DNA of 64,000 nucleotides from Jiella soli (GTDB lineage: Bacteria > Pseudomonadota > Alphaproteobacteria > Rhizobiales > Rhizobiaceae), in NCBI RefSeq assembly GCF_020615385.1, contig NZ_JAJAVB010000022.1, positions 90,696-154,695 on the forward strand, given 5' to 3'. The notes beneath the pieces were generated by a model. The model was not told the origin of the DNA. It was given only the letters and a program-made list of their open reading frames with translations, and did not search any database. The translations under genes and the position numbers were made by a program. Positions 54,749 through 62,845 of this stretch are shown in pieces. Within the stretch, counting starts at the first letter, position 1. Every line of letters starts with the position of its first letter.

Positions 54749-56213
54749 TCCGCTGCTCCCGACCTCACCGGCGGCGTGCCCCCCCGCCGCCTCTTGCCCG
54801 CGCGGCCCCGCACGCCGCCTTTCCGCAGCTCTGGCCGGGTACCCCGCGCTCGCCGCCGGCTGGGTCCTTGCGGCGCTGCTGTTGGCCGCATGCGCCGTCT
54901 TCCTCTTCGCCCATCCGGCGGCGCTTTCCTCCGACGACGCGCTGTATTTCTCACGCGGGCTCGTCCGCTTCTCGATCCTCGACTTCTCGCCGCAATTTCC
55001 CGGCTATCCCGGCTTCATCGCGCTCGGCCGGCTGCTCGTGCCGGTCGCGGGGGGCGATCCCGTCGCTGCGCTCTTCGACCTCTCCGTCCTGTCGGCTCTC
55101 GCCCTGCCGCCGCTGGTCGCCTGGACCAGTTTCGCGCTGACCGGACGCGCCGCCGCGGCGCTCGCCGGCTTCGTCCTCGCGCTCGCCCAGCCGCTCCTGC
55201 CGACGCTGGCGCTGAGCCTCCTCTCCGACGGGACGGGCCTCGCCTTCCTTCTCCTCTTCCTCGCCCTCCTCGCAGCCTCGCGCGGCCGAGCCGGCACCGT
55301 CTTCCTGGCCGGCATCGCGCTCGGCATCGCCGCCTGCTGCCGTCCCTCCTATGCGGCGCTGTTCGCCGGAGCCCTGACCGGCCTCGCCTTCACCCGCCCG
55401 CGCGACCTCGTGCCGGCGATCGCCGGCGCACTCGTCGTCGGCATCCCCGCGCTCCTGTTCCTCCTGTCGCGCGAGGGCACGCTGCTCATCACCGAGGGCC
55501 TGCGCTTCACGCTCGGCCACACGCTGATCTGGGGCAACACGGTCCTGGCTGCCGCCCCTGCCGGCGGCCCGCGCGGCGGCTGGTGGTCGGCGGTCGCGGC
55601 CATTCCCCTCGGCCTGCCCCTCGCTTTCGCGACGCTCGTCCCGCCGGCGCTCGCCCTCACGCGGTCGGGGCCGAGACGTCCCGCAATCGCAGCGACCGTC
55701 GGAGCGTTCCTCGGTCATCTCGTCTGGGTTCTCCTGATGCAGAACCCCGACCATCTGCGCCATCTCGCACCGCTGCCATTTCTTTCAGCCATCCTTGCCG
55801 GACTGCTGGTGGCCGAACGCCGACGCGTGGGCACCGCAATCGCGGCGGTCCTTCTCGCTCTGGAGATCCTGGTCTCGGCTTCGAACCTGGGCGGCAATGC
55901 CTTCGCCGGCCCCCCGCTCGCGCGCGCCGCGGCCACGCTGCGGGCGATGCCGCCGGGCAGCGCCCTTGCGACCAATGAAGGCGTGGCGCTCCTGAGGACC
56001 GGGCTGCCGCAGCTGCGGGTCTACGACATGCGCTACCCGGCCGACGCCGCCTACGGTCTCGGCCGTGCGGCCGGTGAGCGGCTGCGCCTGTCGACGACGC
56101 GGCTTTCAGCGGGCAAGGTCGTGCGCGAATTCCCCGGCCGTTTCAGCGGCGAAGAAAGCCTCTATCTCTACCGGGCGACTGATGCAGCCGAGATCGCCGC
56201 CATGCTGCGCTGA
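54726..56213 (+). CDS. GT-C-like polytopic membrane protein
   Basis: Membrane protein of about 495 residues with roughly ten helices. The first loop has SSDDALYFSRG and FPGYPGFIALGR, the acidic pair and PGYP pattern of GT39/ArnT-type glycosyltransferases, and a soluble tail follows (AATLRAMPPGSALATNEGVALL). The ATG at 54726 lies 23 bases inside the previous gene, implying coupling, but no ribosome site is clear and the true start may be further in. Substrate unknown. Confidence 0.7.
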   Translation: MVSAARADPLLPTSPAACPPAASCPRGPARRLSAALAGYPALAAGWVLAALLLAACAVFLFAHPAALSSDDALYFSRGLVRFSILDFSPQFPGYPGFIALGRLLVPVAGGDPVAALFDLSVLSALALPPLVAWTSFALTGRAAAALAGFVLALAQPLLPTLALSLLSDGTGLAFLLLFLALLAASRGRAGTVFLAGIALGIAACCRPSYAALFAGALTGLAFTRPRDLVPAIAGALVVGIPALLFLLSREGTLLITEGLRFTLGHTLIWGNTVLAAAPAGGPRGGWWSAVAAIPLGLPLAFATLVPPALALTRSGPRRPAIAATVGAFLGHLVWVLLMQNPDHLRHLAPLPFLSAILAGLLVAERRRVGTAIAAVLLALEILVSASNLGGNAFAGPPLARAAATLRAMPPGSALATNEGVALLRTGLPQLRVYDMRYPADAAYGLGRAAGERLRLSTTRLSAGKVVREFPGRFSGEESLYLYRATDAAEIAAMLR

Positions 56214-56219
56214 CGGCGA

Positions 56220-56678
56220 TCAACCGGCACCCACCGGCTTCACCGGAAAGGTCAGCGGCATGGTGATCGTGCCGCGGTGGTAGGGAAAGCGCGCCCGCTG
56301 CAACGGGTCCGGCCCGGTGAAGATCAGCCTCACGCGGAACGAGACCGGGCTGACACAAAGGAGATAGTCGCGCAGCGGCTTGTCATCCGGCACGAACATC
56401 GGCCGCGTCAGATAGCGCCGGTCGTCGCGGACCCAGGCCGGAATCTCCGGCAGATGCCAACGCCTTGCCAGATGCTCGCCGACGCCGCCGAGAAAGGCGT
56501 TCGCCCGGTCGTCGTCCAGAAAGCCCGGGTCCTGCGCGATCATCGCCAGCTGCTTCGTGAGCTCGCCGTCGGCAGCGTAGAAGCTGTCCAGGAATTCGCG
56601 CAGGTGAAAGTCCCAGTCGCCCGCCTCGCCATCCTGCCGGGCGCGCTCCGCCACCTCCGCGAGCGAGACCGGCCTCAT
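56220..56678 (-). CDS. Partner protein of the nucleotidyltransferase gene
   Basis: Soluble protein of 152 residues, not recognised (MRPVSLAEVAERARQDGEAG…). It has no evident HTH. Its start overlaps the stop of the upstream nucleotidyltransferase by four bases, so the two form a coupled pair. It may be the antidote or structural partner of a toxin-antitoxin-like module. Confidence 0.75.
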   Translation of the reverse strand: MRPVSLAEVAERARQDGEAGDWDFHLREFLDSFYAADGELTKQLAMIAQDPGFLDDDRANAFLGGVGEHLARRWHLPEIPAWVRDDRRYLTRPMFVPDDKPLRDYLLCVSPVSFRVRLIFTGPDPLQRARFPYHRGTITMPLTFPVKPVGAG

Positions 56679-57250
56679 GGGGAGGACCGTCCTTGGCCGA
56701 GGACAGCTGCCAGGCGAAGCCGTACCTGGTCGGGCGGCGGCTCGTCATGGATGGCGACGTAGAGGTCCAGGAGGTCGGTGATGTCCGTCATCCCGAGATG
56801 GGCCGCGAGCGCGCGGGCGTCTTCGAGATCGCGATCGCCGCGGTCGAAGGATTCCAGGGCCTTCAGCTTCATGGCCAGGAGATAATGCGGCCGAGCGACG
56901 ACGATCCGCAACCCCGCCGCTGCCCCCTCCGGATAGCTGCCGGCCAGTTGAAAAAGCTCGTCGGGCTCGTCGAGCGGGGTGAACATGCCGACCGAGTTGT
57001 TCAACCAGTCCGCAGTCAGCCCCATCGTCTCGGCCACCCGCGCCACGGACGGCGCCAAGAGCGTCTCGTCGAACCCTCCCCGCACCACGGCGTCCACGTC
57101 CTCGGTCGAATGCCGCCATTCGAACTGCATCATCAAGGCGCTGCCGCCATAGACGGCGAGTTCGACGAAGGCACCGCGCCGCGACAGGTCCTCGCCCAGC
57201 AATGTCAGCGCCTGGTGCAGCCTGCCACGGTCGAGCTGGCGGCGGTCCAT
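56675..57250 (-). CDS. Nucleotidyltransferase-fold protein (AbiEii/DUF6036-like)
   Basis: Protein of 191 residues with the minimal nucleotidyltransferase pattern: VYGGSALMMQFEWRHSTEDVDAVV, i.e. GGSA followed by the D-x-D pair, and a helical part with RPHYLLAMKLKAL and DLEDARALAAHLG, typical of DUF6036/AbiEii-like proteins. Such proteins can be toxins in abortive-infection systems or orphan transferases. It begins four bases after the DUF3828-like gene and overlaps its partner gene. Confidence 0.75.
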   Translation of the reverse strand: MDRRQLDRGRLHQALTLLGEDLSRRGAFVELAVYGGSALMMQFEWRHSTEDVDAVVRGGFDETLLAPSVARVAETMGLTADWLNNSVGMFTPLDEPDELFQLAGSYPEGAAAGLRIVVARPHYLLAMKLKALESFDRGDRDLEDARALAAHLGMTDITDLLDLYVAIHDEPPPDQVRLRLAAVLGQGRSSP

Positions 57251-57254
57251 TCCG

Positions 57255-57719
57255 CTACCGGCAGAGACCGCCGAGCGTCCACTCGCCGATCACGCTCTCG
57301 ATGTCGGCCACCTTCCAGGCCCCCTTGTCCTGGCGAAGCGTCCAGATGAGCTCCTGGGCCTGGCCGAAATTCTTGAAGTCCGCGGTGACGACGGCGGCGT
57401 CGCCCTTCATCGCGCCGTCGAGCTTCAGCGTCTTTGCGACCTCGGCCTCGTCGAAGTCTTGGCCGTCGAAGACGAAGGAGAAGTCGAGGCAGCTTTCCTC
57501 GCCCTCCGGCGCCGCGGCCGCTCGCTGGATCGTATCGAGAGCCGGACCTGTGAACCGCCTCGGATCGCGCTCGTCGGCGTCGGGATTGGCGTAGAAGGCG
57601 CGCACCGTCTCGACGGCGCCCTTCAGGCTCTTGTCGGCGGCATGGCCGGAAGCGGCCGGCAGCGCAAGAAGCGCGGCGACGGCGGCAAGAAGAATGCGGG
57701 TAGCGGGCTTTGCGCGCAT
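57255..57719 (-). CDS. Exported DUF3828-like protein
   Basis: Protein of 154 residues with a signal peptide (RILLAAVAALLALPAASGHA) and a single domain (AVETVRAFYANPDADERDP…, CLDFSFVFDGQDFDEAE, FGQAQELIWTLRQDKGAWKVADIESVIGEWTL) resembling DUF3828/NTF2-like periplasmic proteins. Function unknown. ATG 57719 has GAGGA upstream. First gene of the leftward trio with the nucleotidyltransferase. Confidence 0.72.
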   Translation of the reverse strand: MRAKPATRILLAAVAALLALPAASGHAADKSLKGAVETVRAFYANPDADERDPRRFTGPALDTIQRAAAAPEGEESCLDFSFVFDGQDFDEAEVAKTLKLDGAMKGDAAVVTADFKNFGQAQELIWTLRQDKGAWKVADIESVIGEWTLGGLCR

Positions 57720-57940
57720 GGGGGCGTCCTCGACGATGAGCCGGCAATCTGCCCTGACGCCCCGTCCGCGGCAAGAGACCGCGTCAATGTCGGCTGGAAG
57801 GACCACGGGTGTGTCACGCTACCGGCCGGCGGGAACGACGATGTCCCGTTCGGCCGCACATTTCCAAGGGGCCGGAGATTGCCGATCCCGCCCCCCGAAC
57901 CAGTTCCCCCACCGAGAGGCCGGACACATAAGGGGACACC

Positions 57941-58987
57941 ATGCGCCTGTTCTTTTCCGCCGACCAGCTGCTCCATCGGCCGACGCAATACGGCGTCCAT
58001 GGCCGGCTGGTCCGGCCGCTCGAAAATCCCGATCGGGCGGAGACGCTGATCGGCTCGCTCGCCCGGCTCGGCCTTTCGGCGGAAGCTCCGCCAGCTGTGG
58101 ACCGTGGGGCGGTCCTGAAGGTCCACCCTGGGCATTATGTGGACTTTCTCGAGACCGCCTACGACCGGTTCCAGGCGCTGCCCAATGCCGGACCAGAGGT
58201 TCTGCCGAACGCCCATCCCTACTTCTCAGGCGCGAGCGTCTTCGGCGCGCGCCCCGCGCCGAAGACGCAGGGCATTCTCGGCCAGTGCGGCTGGTATATC
58301 GGGGACCTATCCTGCGCGATGACGGCGCAGACCTTTAAGGCCGCGCTCGCCTCGGCGTCCACGGCGGCTGCGGCGACCGAAGCCGTGCGCGGTGGCGCGC
58401 GTGCGGCCTTCGCGCTCTGCCGGCCGCCCGGCCACCACGCCTATCCGGACCGGGCGAACGGCTTCTGCTTCTTCAACAATGCCGCCATCGCGGCCGAAAT
58501 CCTGCGCCAGCGCTTCGCGCGCGTCGCGATCCTCGACTTCGACACCCATCACGGCGACGGCACGCAGGCGATCTTCTACGCCAGGGACGACGTCTTCTTC
58601 GGCTCGGTGCACACCGACCCGACGGCCTACTATCCGCACTTCTTCGGCTATGGCGACGAGCGCGGCACGGGAGCGGGCGAAGGCTGCAATCTCAATCTGC
58701 CGCTGGCGCCCGGCTCCGGCGATGGAGCGTACGTCGCCGCCGTCCGGCGTCTCGCCGAGGCCGCGGACGATTTCGGCGCCGAGGCGATCGTGCTGTCCGC
58801 CGGCTGGGACGCCCACCGCGACGACCCGCTGTCGAAGCTTGACGTCTCGACCGCCGCCTATCCGAAGATCGCCGAGATCCTGAAGAGCCTTGCCCGGCCG
58901 ACCGTCATCGTCCAGGAGGGCGGCTATTCGCTGGCGGCCGTCGCCGAGGCGGCGCCGGCGTTCGTGGAATCCTTCGGCGTCGATTGA
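57941..58987 (+). CDS. Histone deacetylase-family / acetylpolyamine amidohydrolase-like protein
   Basis: Zinc amidohydrolase of 348 residues with the arginase-deacetylase fold. Visible are RPPGHHAYPDRANGFCFFNN, zinc ligands D201 and H203 in DFDTHHGDGT, and the third ligand region SAGWDAHRDDP. Bacterial members remove acetyl groups from polyamines or other small amides. ATG 57941 has AAGGGG five bases upstream. Confidence 0.9.
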   Translation: MRLFFSADQLLHRPTQYGVHGRLVRPLENPDRAETLIGSLARLGLSAEAPPAVDRGAVLKVHPGHYVDFLETAYDRFQALPNAGPEVLPNAHPYFSGASVFGARPAPKTQGILGQCGWYIGDLSCAMTAQTFKAALASASTAAAATEAVRGGARAAFALCRPPGHHAYPDRANGFCFFNNAAIAAEILRQRFARVAILDFDTHHGDGTQAIFYARDDVFFGSVHTDPTAYYPHFFGYGDERGTGAGEGCNLNLPLAPGSGDGAYVAAVRRLAEAADDFGAEAIVLSAGWDAHRDDPLSKLDVSTAAYPKIAEILKSLARPTVIVQEGGYSLAAVAEAAPAFVESFGVD

Positions 58988-58994
58988 GGCCGCT

Positions 58995-59029
58995 CCTGCC
59001 GCCCGGCCAGGAAACAGGCAGGCGGCAGG
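58995..59029. terminator. Hairpin between the deacetylase and msrB
   Basis: CCTGCCGCC (58995–59003) and GGCGGCAGG (59021–59029) form a perfect 9-bp stem with a 17-base loop in the 51-bp convergent gap. No T-run. Confidence 0.4.
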
Positions 59030-59038
59030 CAGATGCGA

Positions 59039-59446
59039 TCAGGCGGCTTCCGGCTCGAAGGTCAGCGCGACGCCGTTGATGCAGTAGCGCAGGCCCGTCG
59101 GCGGCGGCCCGTCCGGGAAGACATGGCCGAGATGCGATCCGCAGCGGCTGCAATGGACCTCGGTGCGCACCATGCCGTAGCTGCGATCCTCGGTCGTCTC
59201 GACCGCGCCCTCGACCGGCGTATCGAAGCTCGGCCAGCCGGTGCCGCTTTCGAACTTCGTCCGCGCCACGAAGAGCGGCTGGTTACAGCCGACGCAGGAG
59301 AAGGTGCCAGGGCGCTTTTCCGACAGGAGCGCGCAGCTGCCCGGCCGCTCGGTTCCGTGGCCGCGCATCACCTCGTATTGCTCGGGCGTCAGCAGCTCGC
59401 GCCATTCCTCGTCGGTCCGCTCGACCGCATAGGTCTTGGCATCCAT
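59039..59446 (-). CDS. msrB: Peptide-methionine (R)-S-oxide reductase
   Basis: Reduces the R-epimer of methionine sulfoxide in proteins. The 135-residue protein is complete: zinc ligands C51/C54 and C99/C102, GTGWPSF substrate segment, and catalytic C122 in RYCINGVAL. ATG 59446 has AAAGGAG upstream. Divergent from a small hydrophilic protein. Confidence 0.95.
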   Translation of the reverse strand: MDAKTYAVERTDEEWRELLTPEQYEVMRGHGTERPGSCALLSEKRPGTFSCVGCNQPLFVARTKFESGTGWPSFDTPVEGAVETTEDRSYGMVRTEVHCSRCGSHLGHVFPDGPPPTGLRYCINGVALTFEPEAA

Positions 59447-59506
59447 GAAAACTCTCCTTTCGGCTGTTCGGGCGCTCGGCGCAGACATCCACCTCTCGCC
59501 CGGTCG

Positions 59507-59531
59507 GGAACGAAGCGCCAGGGTCCACGGT
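59507..59531 (+). promoter_or_regulatory. Weak EcfG-like promoter candidate
   Basis: GGAAC (59507–59511), 16 bases and CGGT (59528–59531); one base from the EcfG consensus GGAAC-N16/17-CGTT. It lies about 70 bases before the small gene at 59600. Confidence 0.3.
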
Positions 59532-59599
59532 TTTGACGGGGACAGGCGGCGTTCCCCGCACAGATGGGAAGCGCCGGCCCAATCGAGAAGGAGCGAGCC

Positions 59600-59812
59600 A
59601 TGAGCAACCCGCCGGACAAGTTCGACAATCAGCAGAACCGCTCCGACGAACAGGACCGCGACCAGGATATGTCCTACCGCGCGAACGCGCCGAAGGCACG
59701 GCCCAGCAACGACAACCCCTTCGATCGCCCCGGCAGCGTCGATCCGCAAGGCGGCGAGATCGAGCGCCACCCGGATGAGACCGTGAAGGTCGAGGACGAG
59801 CGCGACCTCTGA
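59600..59812 (+). CDS. Small hydrophilic protein, 70 residues
   Basis: Highly polar, probably disordered protein (SNPPDKFDNQQNRSDEQDRD…), rich in Asp, Asn, Gln and Pro. Not recognised; the composition is like small stress-induced proteins. ATG 59600 has AAGGAG six bases upstream. An EcfG-like promoter may lie upstream. Confidence 0.65.
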   Translation: MSNPPDKFDNQQNRSDEQDRDQDMSYRANAPKARPSNDNPFDRPGSVDPQGGEIERHPDETVKVEDERDL

Positions 59813-59967
59813 CGCATCTGCGCATCGCGCAGGGTTCCATGCATGCGGCCGTCGCCCAGCCCGGGCAGCGGCCGCTTTCGTCGGCGCACGTGCCGCCGCT
59901 CCCGCGGCTTCCCCCGCGCGGCGTTCTGCCATAGGCTCCGGCCCGGCCTGACCCGGAGGATGCGACC

Positions 59968-61737
59968 ATGCTTCTGCGACTGTTTACCGCCCTCCTTCTC
60001 GGCATCGGCCTGTGCGGCTCCGCGCCGGCCCTCGCGCAGAAGCAGATCACCGACGCCGTTCGGCCCGAACAGTCTGCCGGCACGCAGGAAAAGACCCTCG
60101 CCCGCGCCGAGAAACGCATGGTCGCCGCGGCCAATCCGCTGGCCGCCGAAGCGGGGCTGGAGATCCTGCGCAAGGGCGGCAACGCCATCGACGCCATGGT
60201 GACGACGCAGCTCGTCCTCGGCCTCGTCGAGCCGCAGTCGTCCGGCCTCGGCGGCGGCGCCTTCCTCGTCTATTTCGACGCCAAGACCGGCCAGCTCACG
60301 ACCTTCGACGGGCGCGAGACGGCGCCCGCAGCGGCCGATCCGAAGCTCTTCCTCGACGAGGCGGGCGATCCCCTCTCCTTCTATGACGCCGTCGTCGGCG
60401 GCCGCTCGGTCGGCACGCCCGGCACGGTGCGGCTCATCTACGAGACGCATCGGCGCTTCGGCGCTCTTCCCTGGAAGACCGTGGTGCAGCCGGCGATCGA
60501 CCTCGCCCGCAAGGGGTTCGAGGTCTCGCCGCGCCTCAACACGCTGATCGGCGAGGACGGCAACCGGCTGAAGCGTTTTTCCGGCGCGCGCGACTATTTC
60601 TTCGACGAGAACGGCGCGCCGCTCGCTATCGGTTTCCTCCTGAAGAACGAAGCCTATGCGAAGACGCTGGAGACGATCGCGGACGAGGGCGCGGACGGCT
60701 TCTACACCGGCGCGGTCGCCGCGGACATCGTCGAGACCGTCCAGGGCGCCGAGGGCAATCCCGGCCGGCTCGCGCTGTCAGACCTTGCCGGCTACCGCAT
60801 CGTCGAGCGGGCGCCGGTCTGCGCGCCCTATCGCAGCTTCGAGGTCTGCGGCATGGGCCCGCCCTCCTCCGGCGCGCTCACCATCGGCCAGATCCTCGGC
60901 ATGATCGAGCCGTATGACATCGCGTCCCTCGGTCCCTACAGCACTGAGGCCTGGCGGATCATCGGCGACGCGTCCCGCCTCGCCTTCGCCGATCGCGGCC
61001 GCTACATGGCCGACATCGATTACGTGCCGATGCCACTCGCGGGCCTGCTCGACGCCGACTACCTGAAGGAGCGGTCCAAGCTTCTGTCGGGCGACAAGGC
61101 GCTGACCAAGGACGCCGTCCAGCCGGGCATGCCGCCCTGGGACCACGCGATGCTCGAACAGGGCGACGACATCGCCATCGAACTGCCCTCGACCAGCCAT
61201 TTCGTCATCGCCGACGCGGCCGGGAACGTCCTGTCGATGACGACGACGATCGAGAACGGCTTCGGCTCCAGGCTGATGGTCGGCGGCTTCCTCTTGAACA
61301 ACGAGCTGACCGACTTCTCCTTCGAAACCCATGACGACGAGGGGCGGCCGATCGCCAATGCGGTGGCTCCGGGCAAGCGGCCGCGCTCGTCGATGTCGCC
61401 GACCATCGTGATGAAGGAAGGAAGGCCCGTCTATGCGCTCGGCTCGCCCGGCGGCTCCTCGATCATCGGCTATGTCGCGGAGGCGCTGATCGCCGTCGTC
61501 GACTGGAAGATGAACGTCCAGGAGGCGGCGGCGCTGCCGCACCTCCTCAACCGCTTCGGCACGTTCGACATCGAGGCCGGCACCAAGGCGGAGGCCCTGG
61601 CCGACCCGCTGAAGGCGATGGGCTATGAGGTCAAGATCTCCGACCAGACCTCCGGCATCCACGCGATCGCGATTACGCCGGACGGATTGGAGGGCGGGGC
61701 GGATCCCCGCCGTGAAGGCGTCGCGGTCGGTGATTGA
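59968..61737 (+). CDS. ggt: Gamma-glutamyltransferase
   Basis: Periplasmic N-terminal-nucleophile hydrolase that cleaves glutathione and other gamma-glutamyl compounds. The 589-residue precursor has a signal peptide ending APALA, the GLGGGAFLVYFD block, and autoprocessing nucleophile T409 in ELPSTSHFVIAD, as expected for the large/small subunit junction. The oxyanion and binding GSPGGSSIIGYV segment is present. The SHOCT gene follows 37 bases later. Confidence 0.95.
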   Translation: MLLRLFTALLLGIGLCGSAPALAQKQITDAVRPEQSAGTQEKTLARAEKRMVAAANPLAAEAGLEILRKGGNAIDAMVTTQLVLGLVEPQSSGLGGGAFLVYFDAKTGQLTTFDGRETAPAAADPKLFLDEAGDPLSFYDAVVGGRSVGTPGTVRLIYETHRRFGALPWKTVVQPAIDLARKGFEVSPRLNTLIGEDGNRLKRFSGARDYFFDENGAPLAIGFLLKNEAYAKTLETIADEGADGFYTGAVAADIVETVQGAEGNPGRLALSDLAGYRIVERAPVCAPYRSFEVCGMGPPSSGALTIGQILGMIEPYDIASLGPYSTEAWRIIGDASRLAFADRGRYMADIDYVPMPLAGLLDADYLKERSKLLSGDKALTKDAVQPGMPPWDHAMLEQGDDIAIELPSTSHFVIADAAGNVLSMTTTIENGFGSRLMVGGFLLNNELTDFSFETHDDEGRPIANAVAPGKRPRSSMSPTIVMKEGRPVYALGSPGGSSIIGYVAEALIAVVDWKMNVQEAAALPHLLNRFGTFDIEAGTKAEALADPLKAMGYEVKISDQTSGIHAIAITPDGLEGGADPRREGVAVGD

Positions 61738-61774
61738 GGACGGCGACCGGACGGACGCCTCCCGGGAGAAGAGC

Positions 61775-62683
61775 ATGGACAGACAATCCTCGACCGACGA
61801 CGCCGCCGAGATCGGCCGGATCAGCGCCGCCACCGGCTTCAGCGAGGACGCGGTGCGCCAGATGGCGGAGGCGATACGCTTCGGCAACGGCACCATGGCG
61901 CAGTTCAACCATCCGGAGCTCGGCGGCTTCGGGCAGTGGTCCCATGGCGGCATGCTGATGATCGGCGACATGTTCAACAATGGCCTCAAGGGCCGCGTCG
62001 GATTTCTCGCCGAGCAGATCGCCGGGGCGCTGTCGCAGGGGCGCCTTTCGATGCGCAGCCCCTCTTCCGGCGGCTCCTCCTTCGGCGACGCCGGGCAATG
62101 GTGGCCGGATGAGCTCGGCCGACCCGCGTCGAGCGGCGCCCAGAACGGGATACGCTACGCGGTCTTTCCCGACGCCGCCCGCCTGGCGCTCGACCGGGGC
62201 GGCACGGTCAGCGTTCACGACACCGGCGCGCACCGGATCGGCGGCGTCTCGCAGCAGCAGGGCGGTGCGTCGACCCTCAGATTTTCGAGCCAGATCGGCA
62301 CGGTCGATGCCGACGAATTTCCGATCGTCCGGACGGCCGTGGCCGAGGAAGCGACGACGTCCGCCCGCGACTTCGGTGCATCGTCCGGATCGCCGCCGGA
62401 GACGTTGACTCCCGCCGCACCGACCAACGCAGCACCGGGACCCTCCGATTCCGGCGCATCCGAAGCCCCGCAGCCGGCGATGCCGGAGCCGGTCATGACG
62501 CGGGCCGAGCCTGCCCGGTCGGGCGTTCCCGTGGAAAGCGCAGGGACTGCGACAACGGGGAACGAACACCGCGCCGACGACCCAATCGCCCTGCTGCGCC
62601 GCCTCGCGGAGCTGAAGAACGAGGGCATTTTGACCGAAGAGGAATTCGCGGCGAAGAAGGCCGAGCTCCTGTCGCGCCTGTGA
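61775..62683 (+). CDS. SHOCT domain-containing protein
   Basis: Protein of 302 residues. The N-terminal part has SEDAVRQMAEAIRFGNGTMAQFNHPELGGFGQWSHGG-type sequence, the centre is low-complexity and Ala/Pro/Ser-rich, and the last ~35 residues are a typical SHOCT module (DDPIALLRRLAELKNEGIL-TEEEFAAKKAELLSRL). SHOCT modules mediate oligomerisation. ATG 61775 has GGAG upstream. Function otherwise unknown. Confidence 0.82.
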   Translation: MDRQSSTDDAAEIGRISAATGFSEDAVRQMAEAIRFGNGTMAQFNHPELGGFGQWSHGGMLMIGDMFNNGLKGRVGFLAEQIAGALSQGRLSMRSPSSGGSSFGDAGQWWPDELGRPASSGAQNGIRYAVFPDAARLALDRGGTVSVHDTGAHRIGGVSQQQGGASTLRFSSQIGTVDADEFPIVRTAVAEEATTSARDFGASSGSPPETLTPAAPTNAAPGPSDSGASEAPQPAMPEPVMTRAEPARSGVPVESAGTATTGNEHRADDPIALLRRLAELKNEGILTEEEFAAKKAELLSRL

Positions 62684-62817
62684 CGGGGATCCCCGGGTCG
62701 ATTGACCGGACCTTGCACGAGCGCCAGGACGGCGGACGAGCGCTCCCGGCTCCGACGTTGCGAAGGCGGACAGCCGGCCTTCACATGAGGAAACCCGCGA
62801 GCGCACGCTGCCAAAGC

Positions 62818-62838
62818 CCCGGAGGCACCGCCTCCGGG
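62818..62838 (-). terminator. Hairpin downstream of emrB
   Basis: CCCGGAGGC (62818–62826) and GCCTCCGGG (62830–62838) form a perfect 9-bp stem with a 3-base loop, seven bases past the emrB stop. On the minus strand it is followed only by GCTTTGG. Confidence 0.55.
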
Positions 62839-62845
62839 CGAGTCC

